From Streptomyces antnestii (GTDB lineage Bacteria; Actinomycetota; Actinomycetes; Streptomycetales; Streptomycetaceae): a stretch of DNA of 64,000 nt. Where the stretch lies: positions 62,001 to 126,000 of the forward strand of contig NZ_RZYA01000009.1 of assembly GCF_004005495.1 (NCBI RefSeq), written 5' to 3'. The notes beneath the pieces are model-generated. The model worked only from the letters and a program-made list of their open reading frames with translations. It searched no databases and had not been told where the DNA came from. Below are positions 1-8,657 of the stretch, one piece after another. Within the stretch, counting starts at the first letter, position 1. Every line of letters starts with the position of its first letter. Made by a program: the position numbers and the translations under genes.

Positions 1-778
1 TGTAGAAGCGGACGACGACGTGCGGCAGGCCCATCGTGCCGAGGAACGTGGCGACGACGAGGCCGTACGTCGCGTACAGCGGGTGGTCCGCCCGGCTGGT
101 GGCGAGCGGCTGCCCGGAGCCGGCGCTCGACCACGGCATTCCGTCGACGGCGGGCGGTGCGCCGCCGTCGCCGTGCCAGGCGAGGACCAGGAAGAAGGCG
201 GGTACGAGCAGCGCGGTCAGCTTCAGCCAGTACTGGAAGGCCTGCACGAAGGTGATGGAGCGCATGCCGCCCGCGGCGACGGCGAGTACGACCACGGCGG
301 CGACGAGCGCCCCGCCGAACCAGCGCGGCGCGCCCGTGAGGATCTGCAACGTAAGCCCGGCGCCCTGGAGTTGGGGCACGAGGTAGAGCCAGCCCGCGCC
401 GACGACCAGGATGCTGACGACCCTGCGGACGCTGCGGGACTCCAGGCGGCCCTCGGCGAAGTCGGGCAGCGTGTAGGCCCCTGAGCGGCGCAGCGGGGCG
501 GCGACGAACACGAGCAGGACGAGGTAGCCGGCGGTGTAGCCGACCGGGTACCAGAGCATGTCGGGGCCGTGCACGAGGAGCAGGCCCGCGACGCCGAGGA
601 AGGAGGCGGCGGAGAGGTATTCGCCGCTGATCGCCGCCGCGTTGAGGCCGGGGCCCACCGAGCGCGAGGCGACGTAGAAGTCGGAGGTGGTGCGGGAGAT
701 GCGCAGGCCGAAGCCGCCGATGAGGACCGTGGCCAGGACGACCACGGCCACGGCGGGGATCGCGTACGCCTCGTTCAC
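1..778 (-). CDS. Sodium:solute symporter family protein (cation/acetate symporter-like), 3' part missing
   Basis: This reads open to the left window edge, so only about the first 259 residues are present. The translation is almost wholly hydrophobic, with several membrane segments separated by short loops. It carries the SSS-family N-terminal pattern around ISGEYLSAASFLG (residues about 40-60), which in ActP-type carriers contributes to the sodium and substrate sites. The GTG start at 778 overlaps the stop of the DUF485 gene as GTGA. A DUF485 protein next to an SSS carrier is a known pairing for acetate/short monocarboxylate uptake, and a LytTR regulator lies just upstream. The substrate is inferred from family and pairing only; a different monocarboxylate is equally possible. 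Confidence 0.88.
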   Translation of the reverse strand, partial: MNEAYAIPAVAVVVLATVLIGGFGLRISRTTSDFYVASRSVGPGLNAAAISGEYLSAASFLGVAGLLLVHGPDMLWYPVGYTAGYLVLLVFVAAPLRRSGAYTLPDFAEGRLESRSVRRVVSILVVGAGWLYLVPQLQGAGLTLQILTGAPRWFGGALVAAVVVLAVAAGGMRSITFVQAFQYWLKLTALLVPAFFLVLAWHGDGGAPPAVDGMPWSSAGSGQPLATSRADHPLYATYGLVVATFLGTMGLPHVVVRFY

Positions 779-1161
779 CGTGCTCCGTGCCGGTCGCGGA
801 CGGCCCGGCCGCGCACGAGGCGGGCGAAGTCGCGTTCGTTGCGCTCGGCGGTGCGCACGTACCACCAGGCGATGAGGACGAGGACCGGGTAGCAGCCGAA
901 GCCCAGGACGATCCAGACGACGGTGGGGTTGTGCAGGGCCTCGAAGAAGAGCGGCAGGGTCACGACGGGCAGCGCGAGGACGGCGAACGCGGTGAGTCCG
1001 GCCCGCAGTTGGCTGCGCATCAGGGAGCGGACGTAGGCCGCGCCGAGCGTGGTCTGCTCGTCGATCTCCCACTGGGTGGGGTGGCCGGGCAGCCGGCGCG
1101 CCGCGCGGGGCTCACCGGTCACGACCTCGCGGCGGGGAGCGGGCTCTGCGGTGGCGGACAC
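775..1161 (-). CDS. DUF485 small membrane protein
   Basis: About 128 residues from the GTG at 1161. After a hydrophilic N-terminus come two membrane segments (around AVLALPVVTLPLFF and VLGFGCYPVLVLIAWWYV) and a basic C-terminus, the usual DUF485 layout. These proteins are normally encoded directly before an SSS symporter, as here, and are thought to be accessory subunits. The open frame continues upstream to an ATG at 1245, but that extension runs through the 14-bp tandem repeats and codes low-complexity protein, so the GTG is preferred. No strong ribosome-binding site is visible before either start. Start confidence is lower than gene confidence. Confidence 0.82.
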   Translation of the reverse strand: MSATAEPAPRREVVTGEPRAARRLPGHPTQWEIDEQTTLGAAYVRSLMRSQLRAGLTAFAVLALPVVTLPLFFEALHNPTVVWIVLGFGCYPVLVLIAWWYVRTAERNERDFARLVRGRAVRDRHGAR

Positions 1162-1219
1162 GGCGGGAGTGTAGGCGGGGGCGGGCGCCGAGCGGAAGGG
1201 GTGCGACGGGTATCGGCCC

Positions 1220-1327
1220 AGGTCACGCGGTTTCCGGTCACGCACTTCCGGTCACGCACTTCCGGTCACGCACTTCCGGTCACGCACTTCCGGTCACGCA
1301 CTTCCGGTCACGTACTTCCGGTCACCC
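1220..1327. repeat. 14-bp tandem repeat array between response regulator and DUF485 gene
   Basis: Six consecutive copies of GGTCACGCACTTCC fill 1236-1319; the sixth has one change (GTACTT). They are flanked by a degenerate copy at 1221-1235 and a partial copy after 1319. The unit is not a multiple of three, so the tract cannot be part of a conserved reading frame. It lies directly after the regulator's stop codon at 1333, in the space before the DUF485 start. Confidence 0.95.
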
Positions 1328-1332
1328 AGTCG

Positions 1333-2082
1333 TCAGCCGCCCGCGCGTCGCATCAGGAGTTCGCGGACGCGGCTGGCGTGGCGGCGGCTCACGGCGAGCT
1401 CGGCGTCGCCGATCCGCACGCTCATGCCCCCGCCGTCGAGCCGGAGTTCGTCGATGCGGTGCAGGGCGACGAGGTGGCTGCGGTGGATGCGGACGAACCC
1501 GTGCGGCTGCCAGCGTTCCTCCAGGGTCGTCAGCGGGATGCGGACGAGGTGGCTGGCGTCCTCGGTGTGCAGACGCGCGTAGTCGCCCTGGGCCTCGGCG
1601 TACGTGATGTCGGCGACGGCGACGAGGCGGGTGACGCCGCCCAGTTCGACGGGGATCCGGTCGGCGGAGAGGTCGACGGCGGGCCGGGCGGCCGCGGCCT
1701 GTTCGGCGACACGGCGCACGGCCTCCGCGAGGCGTTCCCTGCGGACGGGCTTGAGGACGTAGTCGACGGCTTTCAGGTCGAAGGCCTGCACGGCGAAGTC
1801 CTCGTGCGCGGTGACGAAGACGATCATCGGGGGCCTGGCGAACCCGGCGAGGAGCCGCGCCACGTCGAGGCCGGTCAGCCCGGCCATCTGGATGTCGAGG
1901 AAGAGCACGTCGACGGCGTGGTCGTCGTCGGCGCCCGCGTCCAGGGCGCGGCCGATGCGGCGCAGCGCCTCGTTGGCGTCGGTCGCCCCCTCGGCGCTGC
2001 GCACCCGCGGGTCGGCCCGGAGCAGATAGAGCAGCTCGGCGAGTGCGGGTTCCTCGTCGTCCACGGCCAGTACGCGCAGCAT
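1333..2082 (-). CDS. LytTR-family DNA-binding response regulator
   Basis: 249 residues. The receiver domain (about 1-120) has the acidic pair D8/D9, phosphoacceptor D63 in VLFLDIQM, T91 in VFVTAHE and K111 in VLKPV. The C-terminal half (about 140-245) is a LytTR DNA-binding domain with the typical HTEDASHLVRIPLTTLEE and FVRIHRSHLVAL stretches. No sensor kinase is present here, so its partner is either beyond the left edge or elsewhere. The position directly before DUF485 and symporter genes on the same strand suggests it controls uptake of the symporter's substrate. That role is inference; the family call is firm. Confidence 0.95.
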   Translation of the reverse strand: MLRVLAVDDEEPALAELLYLLRADPRVRSAEGATDANEALRRIGRALDAGADDDHAVDVLFLDIQMAGLTGLDVARLLAGFARPPMIVFVTAHEDFAVQAFDLKAVDYVLKPVRRERLAEAVRRVAEQAAAARPAVDLSADRIPVELGGVTRLVAVADITYAEAQGDYARLHTEDASHLVRIPLTTLEERWQPHGFVRIHRSHLVALHRIDELRLDGGGMSVRIGDAELAVSRRHASRVRELLMRRAGG

Positions 2083-2136
2083 GCCGCTGGAGTGTAGGTG
2101 GTCGCCCCGTGCCGGCCAATCCTGGGGCGCCGCCCG

Positions 2137-2997
2137 CTACTTGAGCAGCTTCGACATCCGCCGGTCCGCGAGCGGCTTGCCGCCCGTCTGGCAGGTCGGG
2201 CAGTACTGGAGCGACGAGTCGTGGAAGGACACCTCGCGGATCGTGTCGCCGCACACCGGGCAGGGCTCCCCCGCTCTGCCGTGCACCCGAAGCCCGCTCT
2301 TCTTCTCGGCCTTGAGCCGCCCGGCGGCCACCCCGCGCGACCGCTCGACGGCCTCGGCCAGGGTGTCGCGCAGGGCCTCGTAGAGGACGGACACGTCGTC
2401 GGGCGTCAGACTCGACGCGAGCTTGAACGGGGACATCCTCGCGGCGTGCAGGATCTCGTCGCTGTACGCGTTCCCGATGCCTGCGATGAGGCTCTGGTCG
2501 CGCAGGGCCCCCTTGATCTGCCGCCGCTCGCCGTGCAGGAGGGCGGCGAAGCGTGCCTCGTCGAAGTCGTCGGCGAGGGGGTCGGGGCCGAGTCTCGCCA
2601 CGCCGGGGACGTCGGCCGGGTCATGGACGACGTACACCGCGAGGCGTTTCTGGGTGCCCGCCTCGGTGAGGTCGAAGCCCTCGCCGTCCTCCAGGGCGAC
2701 GCGCAGGGCCAGGGGCCCCTTACCGGGGCGCGGGGCGCCGTCGGGCAGCCGGTCCTTCCAGTGCAGCCAGCCCGCGCGGGCGAGGTGCGTGACGAGATGC
2801 AGCCCGTCCGCGTCGAGGTCGAGGAACTTGCCGTGCCGGGTGACGCCCGTGACGGTGCGGCCCTCCAGGGCGGCGGGCGGCGGGTCGTACGTCTTCAGGA
2901 CGCTCACGGCGACGGGCAGGACGCGGACGATCTCGTGCCCCACCAGATGCTCGGTGAGGAAGTCCGTCAGCGCTTCAACCTCGGGAAGTTCCGGCAT
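2137..2997 (-). CDS. Fpg/Nei family DNA glycosylase-lyase
   Basis: 286 residues, normal for formamidopyrimidine/endonuclease VIII enzymes that excise oxidised bases and cut the strand. It begins PELPEVE, giving the catalytic Pro2 and Glu3, and has the lysine of RHGKFLDL. The helix-two-turn-helix is seen in LIAGIGNAYSDEILHAA, and a C-terminal zinc finger has CPVC and CPTC pairs. The residue before the second CxxC pair that is usually the DNA-contacting arginine (R-S/T-x-x-C) reads S-S-L-Q-Y-C, so the finger is a variant. Streptomycetes carry several Fpg/Nei paralogues, so no symbol is assigned. It stands alone, 54 bases before the response regulator. Confidence 0.93.
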   Translation of the reverse strand: MPELPEVEALTDFLTEHLVGHEIVRVLPVAVSVLKTYDPPPAALEGRTVTGVTRHGKFLDLDADGLHLVTHLARAGWLHWKDRLPDGAPRPGKGPLALRVALEDGEGFDLTEAGTQKRLAVYVVHDPADVPGVARLGPDPLADDFDEARFAALLHGERRQIKGALRDQSLIAGIGNAYSDEILHAARMSPFKLASSLTPDDVSVLYEALRDTLAEAVERSRGVAAGRLKAEKKSGLRVHGRAGEPCPVCGDTIREVSFHDSSLQYCPTCQTGGKPLADRRMSKLLK

Positions 2998-3051
2998 GGG
3001 TCCAGGGTGCCACCGGGCACCGACAGCGCCAGGCGAGCGCGCGCCGCCGGG

Positions 3052-5145
3052 TCAGTTCCGGGCCGGCACCACGAACTCGCACCACACGCACTTGCCGCTC
3101 CCCCGCGCGTCCACGCCCCACACGTCCGTGAGCAGGTCCACGAGGAGGAGGCCGCGCCCCGAGACGCCGTCCTCGCCCGCCTCGCGCCGGCGCGGCAGCG
3201 CGCTGGAGGTGTCCTCGACGTCCACGCGCAGCCTGCGGTCGGAGGCGGTGATCACGCGGAGGGTGACGACGGCGGGGCCGTCGGTGTGCATCAGCGCGTT
3301 GGTGATCAGCTCGTCGGCGACGAGTTCGATCTCGTCCGCGCGCTCGCCCGCGCCCCAGGCGCGCACGGCGGCCCTGATCATGTGCCGGGCCTCGGTCAGG
3401 GCCGCCGGGTCGTTCGGCGCGACGTGCTGCTGGAGGCGCCCGCCGGACTGCGGGGCGCCGATGCCGCGGCGGCGCAGCAGGAGCAGGGCGACGTCGTCGT
3501 CACCGCCGCGTTCGTCGACGCTCTCGCACAGCCGGTCGGCGAGGTCGCCCAGGTCGTGGGGGCCGGTGCCGACGAGGGCCGTGAGGGTCCGCAGTCCGTC
3601 GTCGAGGTCGGCGCCGGGCTGCTCGACGAGGCCGTCGGTGCACAGGATCAGCGCCTGGCCCGGGCCGAGTTCCACGGTCCCGACGGGGTACTGGAGCCGG
3701 CCGAACTCGGCGGAGAGTCCGAGCGGCAGGCCGCCTTCGACGGGCAGCCTGCGGCAGGTCCCGTCGGTGAGCCGGAGCAGCGGGTCCAGGTGACCGGCGC
3801 GCACGAGCTGGACGACGCCGGTGGACAGGTCGGCCTCGGCGTACAGGCAGGTCGCGAAGCGTTCGGTGTCGAGTTCGTGGAGGAAGACGGAGGCGCGGGC
3901 CATGACGGTGGCCGGCGTGTGCCCTTCGGCGGCGTACGCGCGGAGCACGATGCGCAGCTGTCCCATGACGGCGGCGGCGTGGGTGTCGTGTCCCTGGACG
4001 TCGCCGATGACGGCGCCGACGCGGCCGCCGGGCAGCGGGATCACGTCGTACCAGTCGCCTCCGATGTCGCGGCCGAGGGAGGCGGAGCGGTAGCGGACGG
4101 CGATGTCGGCGCCGGACACGGCGGGGATGCTGCGGGGCAGCATGGCCTGCTGGAGGCTCTGGGCGAGGTCCTTCTCCTGTTCGTAGAACATCGCTCGCTG
4201 GAGGCTCTGGGCGATGCTGCTGCCGAGGGCGACGAGGACGTTGCGCTCGTCCTCGGTGAAGCCCTGCTTGTCGTCGTAGAGCAGGCCGAGCGCGCCGATG
4301 GGGCGGGCCTGTGCGATGAGCGGCAGATAGGCGGCGGCCGTGATCCCGAGCTGGGTGATGTGCGGCCACAGCAGCGGGTAGTTCCGGGCGAAGTCCTCGG
4401 GGGACTCGATGAAGCGGGGCGTGAGGGTGCGCACGACGTCGCCCATGGGGTACGGCTCGTCGATGCGGGTGACCTGGGTGCCGGGCACGAAGCTGCCCGG
4501 GGGGCCCTCGGCGACCAGGTGGATGCGGCCGGCCCGCACGAGCCCCATGACGAGACTGGCCGCGCCGAGGTGCTGGAGGCCGTGGCTGTCCTTGAGGACG
4601 TCGATGACGTCCTGGACGGTGCGGGCGTGGGCGAGTGCGGCGGTGGTGCCCTGGACGACGCTGGTCTGGCGGCGGCGCAGGGCGTCCTGTTCGCGGCGGG
4701 CCGTGCTGTCGCTGAGTTCCTGGGTGGCGTCGCGGACGATGCCCACGATGCGGCGGGGGCGGCCGGTCCCGTCGCGCCGGATGTAGCCCTGGGTGTGGGT
4801 CCAGCGCATCCTTCCGTCGCGGCAGCGGATGCGGAAGTAGGAGCCGTAGTTCTCGCTGCCGTCCTTGAGGGCCGTCGAGACGATCTCGTCGAGGCGGGTG
4901 CCCTCGGTCGGCGGGACGCGTATCGCGAGGGTCTCGGGGCGCTCGTCGTATTCGTCGGGGCGTATGTCGAAGATCTCGTGGGCCTTGGCGTCCATGTGCA
5001 TCAGGCCGGTGTCGAGGTCCCAGTCGAAGCTGCCGATGCCGAGGTGGTCACCGAACTCGGCGAGGAAGCAGCAGGCGGCGTCCCCTGCCACCCTGCCGCA
5101 ATGGGCGCACGCGCCCCGCTCCACGCCCCCCGTCCCTGCTTCCAT
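3052..5145 (-). CDS. PAS-GAF-PP2C-HATPase protein (RsbU/RsbW-type serine phosphatase and anti-sigma kinase fusion)
   Basis: 697 residues. After a short cysteine-rich N-terminus (CAHC, CC) come a PAS domain (about 30-145) and a GAF domain (about 165-315). A coiled linker rich in QSLQQ leads to a SpoIIE/PP2C phosphatase (about 335-545) with metal-site segments GGDWYDVIPL, GDVQGHD and GGDDDVALL. An RsbW-like HATPase_c domain (about 570-697) has the N-box ELVADELITNAL and the G2 region GRGLLLVDLL. Such proteins sense a signal through PAS/GAF and set the phosphorylation state of anti-anti-sigma factors; the HATPase part can bind or phosphorylate a partner. No partner is encoded next to it. It is single-gene and cytosolic, with no membrane segment. 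Confidence 0.93.
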   Translation of the reverse strand: MEAGTGGVERGACAHCGRVAGDAACCFLAEFGDHLGIGSFDWDLDTGLMHMDAKAHEIFDIRPDEYDERPETLAIRVPPTEGTRLDEIVSTALKDGSENYGSYFRIRCRDGRMRWTHTQGYIRRDGTGRPRRIVGIVRDATQELSDSTARREQDALRRRQTSVVQGTTAALAHARTVQDVIDVLKDSHGLQHLGAASLVMGLVRAGRIHLVAEGPPGSFVPGTQVTRIDEPYPMGDVVRTLTPRFIESPEDFARNYPLLWPHITQLGITAAAYLPLIAQARPIGALGLLYDDKQGFTEDERNVLVALGSSIAQSLQRAMFYEQEKDLAQSLQQAMLPRSIPAVSGADIAVRYRSASLGRDIGGDWYDVIPLPGGRVGAVIGDVQGHDTHAAAVMGQLRIVLRAYAAEGHTPATVMARASVFLHELDTERFATCLYAEADLSTGVVQLVRAGHLDPLLRLTDGTCRRLPVEGGLPLGLSAEFGRLQYPVGTVELGPGQALILCTDGLVEQPGADLDDGLRTLTALVGTGPHDLGDLADRLCESVDERGGDDDVALLLLRRRGIGAPQSGGRLQQHVAPNDPAALTEARHMIRAAVRAWGAGERADEIELVADELITNALMHTDGPAVVTLRVITASDRRLRVDVEDTSSALPRRREAGEDGVSGRGLLLVDLLTDVWGVDARGSGKCVWCEFVVPARN

Positions 5146-5207
5146 GGGCTAACGCTAGGCGCAGGGCGAATCCCGCGCACGCGGTGCGGTCGGCTGTCTC
5201 GGATGTG

Positions 5208-6275
5208 TCAGCTGTCGTGGACGTTCGCGATGGACGTCGCGTCGGGGACGAGGCCGCCGCCGGGCTGGTCGGGGCTGTCGGGGACGGTGTCGGGGCCCAG
5301 GTCCTCGCCGGAGCCGTCACCGGACGGCGACTGTGTGTCGGTGCTCCCGGGCGAGGTGGCCGGCCGGCTCTGGGAGTCCGTGGCGGGCGACGACGAGGAG
5401 CCGCTGGAGGGCGGCTGCGACGCCGACGTGCTGGGTGAGGGGCTCGGCGACGTGGACGACGAGGGCGGCCGCGACGTGTGGGAGGGGCTGGGCGGCGGCG
5501 GGACGGGCTTGTCGTGCCGGCCCTCGTCGCCGGACTTCCGTTCGATCCATGTGTTGTCGGTGATGTTCACGATGACGATGTTCGTGATGATCTGCGGGGC
5601 CGGCGTGACGACCACGACCTCGGTGGGCCGGAAGCCGGACCACTGCTGCCCCTGCGGTCTCGGCGTCCCCCGGAACGCGACCGGGGGCTTCAGCGGGTTG
5701 CCGCACGCGCACCGCACCCGGGGCATGCCCCGCTCGTCGACGAGTACGGCGGTGCCCGCCTGGAGCACGGACTGGAAGCCGGTCGCCTCTCCGGCGCGGA
5801 AGCCTTGGTTGGTGACCCGGGTGTCGGACCGCAGGACGACGGGCGTGAGGCCGCGCAGGAAGCCCGGGACGGACGCCTGGGAGATGCCGGACGCGCTCGC
5901 GAAGGCACCCTCCTTGGCCTGGTCCGCGGTGAGGAACGCGACCTGTTTCTCCACGTCGCAGCTTCCGACGGACCGTGTTCCGCCGTAGAGGCCGGGGGTG
6001 TCACCCGACGTGACGTACCCGCCCTCGGCGGTGGTGCTGCCGGGCGCTGACGGCTGCGGCGTTCGGGTGACGGGCGCGGGGGGCTCGGCGGCCTCGGCGG
6101 TGGAGTGGGTGAAGGGGTCGGGGCCCTGGTCCGCGACGGGCTCGAGGAAGAGCTCACCCTTGGCCGGCGAGGCGCTCCTGGAGACGTTGATTTCGCTGCT
6201 GCCGGAGCATCCGGCGACCAGGATCGCCGCGGAAATCGCGAAGGCAGTGACATGGGTCCTGGTCGGTGAGCGCAC
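5208..6275 (-). CDS. Secreted lipoprotein, DUF6777-like, with Ser/Pro-rich C-terminus
   Basis: 355 residues from the GTG at 6275, chosen because GGGAG lies about six bases upstream; the frame extends to an ATG at 6341 without such a site. The N-terminus is a lipoprotein signal with lipobox LVAGC. The middle (about 75-240) has several cysteines (GSCDVEKQV, RCACGNP) and a predicted globular domain. It resembles a domain I know as DUF6777 in streptomycete lipoproteins; this is from memory. The last 110 residues are a Ser/Pro/Thr-rich low-complexity tail likely to span the cell wall. Function is unknown. It diverges from the gene at 6394. Confidence 0.85.
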   Translation of the reverse strand: MRSPTRTHVTAFAISAAILVAGCSGSSEINVSRSASPAKGELFLEPVADQGPDPFTHSTAEAAEPPAPVTRTPQPSAPGSTTAEGGYVTSGDTPGLYGGTRSVGSCDVEKQVAFLTADQAKEGAFASASGISQASVPGFLRGLTPVVLRSDTRVTNQGFRAGEATGFQSVLQAGTAVLVDERGMPRVRCACGNPLKPPVAFRGTPRPQGQQWSGFRPTEVVVVTPAPQIITNIVIVNITDNTWIERKSGDEGRHDKPVPPPPSPSHTSRPPSSSTSPSPSPSTSASQPPSSGSSSSPATDSQSRPATSPGSTDTQSPSGDGSGEDLGPDTVPDSPDQPGGGLVPDATSIANVHDS

Positions 6276-6294
6276 CGTGTTCTCCCGCCTACAT

Positions 6295-6312
6295 ATGGGC
6301 ACTTTGGCCCAT
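6295..6312. promoter_or_regulatory. Inverted repeat between divergent lipoprotein and LMF genes
   Basis: ATGGGC and GCCCAT arms are separated by six bases in the 118-bp divergent space, 20 bases upstream of the lipoprotein GTG. It could be an operator for either gene. The arms are short, so chance is possible. Confidence 0.35.
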
Positions 6313-6393
6313 TGTTTGCGGGGTGAACGGACTTCTCGCAAGCCGAATACGCTCGCTCTCCGTCACCCTGGAGGTCTCCGTCACACTAGAAGC

Positions 6394-7824
6394 GTGGAGT
6401 GGTTCAGCTCGTCCGGGTACTGGCTCGGCCGCCTGATCTTCCAGCGCGGTCTCGCCGCGCTGTATCTCGTGGCCTTCGCGGGGGCGGCGCTGCAGTTCCG
6501 GGCGCTCATCGGTGAGCGCGGGATGCTGCCGGTGCCGCGCTATCTGGCGGGTGTGCCGTGGCGGCGGGCGCCGACACTGTTCCGGGCGCACTACTCGGAC
6601 CGGTTCTTCGCGTGCTGCGCCTGGGGCGGGGCCGCACTCTCGGCCGCGCTCGCCGCGGGCCTGGCGGACCTGGTGCCGCTGGGCGCGGCCATGGCCCTGT
6701 GGGTGGTGCCATGGGTCCTCTACCTCTCGATCGTGAACGTCGGCCAGACCTGGTACGCGTTCGGCTGGGAGTCACTTCTCCTGGAGGCGGGGTTCCTCGC
6801 CGTGTTCCTGGGCAACGACCGGGTGGCGCCGCCTCTGCTCGTGCTGCTGCTCCTGCGCTGGGTCCTGTTCCGTGTCGAGTTCGGCGCGGGCCTGATCAAG
6901 ATGCGCGGGGACGCCTGCTGGCGCAAGCTCACCTGCCTGTACTACCACCACGAGACACAGCCGATGCCGGGCCCGCTGAGCTGGTTCTTCCACTGGCTGC
7001 CGCGCCCCCTGCACCGGGTCGAGGCCGGGGCCAACCACGTCACCCAACTCGTCGTGCCCGTCCTCCTGTTCACCCCGCAGCCCGTCGCGACGGGCGCGGC
7101 CTGTCTGATGATCCTGACCCAGCTCTGGCTGGTCCTGTCGGGGAACTTCGCCTGGCTGAACTGGATCACGATCCTGCTCGCCGTCACGGCGGTCGACTTC
7201 TCCCCGCTGCGCACACCGCCGAGCACGTCCGGGGCCCCGCTCTGGTACGAGGTCCTCGTCATCGCCCTCACCGTCTTCGTCCTGGCCCGGAGCTACCAGC
7301 CCGCCCGCAACCTGCTCTCCCCGCGCCAGGCCATGAACCGCACCTACGACCCGCTGCACCTGGTGAACGCGTACGGCGCCTTCGGCTCGGTCGGGCGCAT
7401 CCGCCACGAGATCGTCGTCGAGGGCACGGCCGACCCGGTGCCGCGCGAGGACGCCACGTGGCTGGCCTACGAGTTCCGGGGGAAGCCGGGCGATCCCCGG
7501 CACTGGCCGCACCAGTTCGCGCCGTACCATCTGCGGCTCGACTGGTTGATGTGGTTCGCGGCGATCTCCCCCGCGTACGCGGGCTCCTGGTTCGGCGGGC
7601 TCATGGAGCGGCTGCTGACCGGCGACCGCGACACACTGCGCCTGCTGCGCCGCAGCCCGTTCCCGCCCGAGAGCCCGCCGCTGTACGTCCGGGCCCGGCT
7701 CTACCGCTACCGCTTCACCACGTGGAGCGAGCTGCGGGACACGGGGTCCTGCTGGGACCGGACGTACATACGCGAGTTCCTGGGGCCGACCCACCTGGTC
7801 GCGTCGCGCGGTCAGAGCCGGTAG
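6394..7824 (+). CDS. Lipase maturation factor (LMF1) family membrane protein
   Basis: 476 residues from the GTG at 6394, where homology-like sequence begins (EWFSSSGYWLGRLIFQRG). The protein has about six membrane helices in the first 300 residues. The conserved LMF core follows, including FGWESLLLEAGFLAVFLG, RVEFGAGLIKMRGD and, in the C-terminal half, the LVNAYGAFGSVGRIRHEIVV stretch. Eukaryotic LMF1 helps fold secreted lipases in the ER. Bacterial relatives are widespread in actinomycetes, but their role is not established. The longer frame back to 5998 overlaps the opposite lipoprotein gene and is rejected. The 3' end overlaps the convergent lactonase gene by 13 bases. Confidence 0.9.
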   Translation: MEWFSSSGYWLGRLIFQRGLAALYLVAFAGAALQFRALIGERGMLPVPRYLAGVPWRRAPTLFRAHYSDRFFACCAWGGAALSAALAAGLADLVPLGAAMALWVVPWVLYLSIVNVGQTWYAFGWESLLLEAGFLAVFLGNDRVAPPLLVLLLLRWVLFRVEFGAGLIKMRGDACWRKLTCLYYHHETQPMPGPLSWFFHWLPRPLHRVEAGANHVTQLVVPVLLFTPQPVATGAACLMILTQLWLVLSGNFAWLNWITILLAVTAVDFSPLRTPPSTSGAPLWYEVLVIALTVFVLARSYQPARNLLSPRQAMNRTYDPLHLVNAYGAFGSVGRIRHEIVVEGTADPVPREDATWLAYEFRGKPGDPRHWPHQFAPYHLRLDWLMWFAAISPAYAGSWFGGLMERLLTGDRDTLRLLRRSPFPPESPPLYVRARLYRYRFTTWSELRDTGSCWDRTYIREFLGPTHLVASRGQSR

Positions 7825-8657
7825 ACGCGGGTCGCCGTCCCGCCGAACACCGCCTCGCGCTCGCCGGCCGTGAGCGAGCCCGTCAACTCCTGGGCAGCTT
7901 GCGTCACTTGCTCGTACGTCGCCGCGAGCGTGCACACCGGCCAGTCGGAGCCGAACATCACCCGGCCGGGACCGAACGCCTCCAGGACCGTGTCGGCGTA
8001 CGGCCGCAGCACGTCCGGCGTCCACGTCGCCGGGTCCGCCTCCGTGACGAGGCCGGAGAGCTTGCAGACGGTGTTGGGGAGCGCGGCGAGCGCCCGCAGG
8101 GAACCGGCCCAGGGTTCGACGGCTCCCGACGCCACGGGGGGCTTGCCGCAGTGGTCGAGGACGAAGGTGAGGCCGGGCAGGGCCGCGGCCGCACCGGCGC
8201 ACGCGGGGAGCTGGTGGGGCAGGACCACCAGGTCGTAGACGAGGCCGGCGTCGGCGACGGCGGCGAGACCCCGGAGCACGTCGGGCCGCAGCAGCCACTC
8301 GGGGTCGGGTTCCCCCTGGACCTGGTGGCGGATGCCCTTCAGATAGCGGCCGCCGGGCAGCGCCGCGAGCCGGGCCAGGGTCTCGGCGATGTCGGGGCGC
8401 GTGAGGTCGGCCCAGCCGACCACCCCGGCCACCAGTTCGTGCCCGTCCGCCAGGGCCAGGAACTCCGGCGTCTCCTCCTCGACCGTGACCGTCTGCACGA
8501 GGACGGTGGCCGTGACGCCGGACTTGTGGGCGAGGGGCGCGAGGTCGCCCAGGGTGAAGTTCCGCCGGATCGGGGCGAGTTGCTCGCCGGTGATCCAGTC
8601 CTGGTCGCGCACGGACAGGTCCCAGACATGGTGGTGCGCGTCGACGACCGCGGGCAT
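7812..8657 (-). CDS. Amidohydrolase family lactonase (L-fucono-lactone hydrolase-like)
   Basis: 281 residues of the COG3618-type amidohydrolase family, TIM-barrel metal or metal-assisted lactonases. It starts PAVVDAHHHVWDL with the DxHxHxW signature. It also has TFVLDHCGKPP (about residue 165), the sugar-lactonase signature, and MFGSDWPV with the conserved Asp near the end. The ATG at 8657 overlaps the mutarotase stop (TGATG). In the oxidative 6-deoxyhexose route it would open L-fucono-1,5-lactone (or 1,4-lactone) to L-fuconate. The pathway step is assigned from family plus operon; a rhamnono-lactone substrate cannot be excluded by sequence. Confidence 0.9.
   Translation of the reverse strand: MPAVVDAHHHVWDLSVRDQDWITGEQLAPIRRNFTLGDLAPLAHKSGVTATVLVQTVTVEEETPEFLALADGHELVAGVVGWADLTRPDIAETLARLAALPGGRYLKGIRHQVQGEPDPEWLLRPDVLRGLAAVADAGLVYDLVVLPHQLPACAGAAAALPGLTFVLDHCGKPPVASGAVEPWAGSLRALAALPNTVCKLSGLVTEADPATWTPDVLRPYADTVLEAFGPGRVMFGSDWPVCTLAATYEQVTQAAQELTGSLTAGEREAVFGGTATRVYRL

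Noticed and set aside
2098..5988. 1296-codon open frame on the plus strand
   Set aside because: It is the mirror of several real minus-strand genes (glycosylase, PP2C protein, lipoprotein) and has only low-complexity Gly/Ala/Val-rich protein without a recognisable domain; this is common in very GC-rich DNA.
5998..6393. Long in-frame extension of the LMF1-like gene
   Set aside because: It overlaps the opposite-strand lipoprotein gene, and family similarity starts only at the GTG at 6394.
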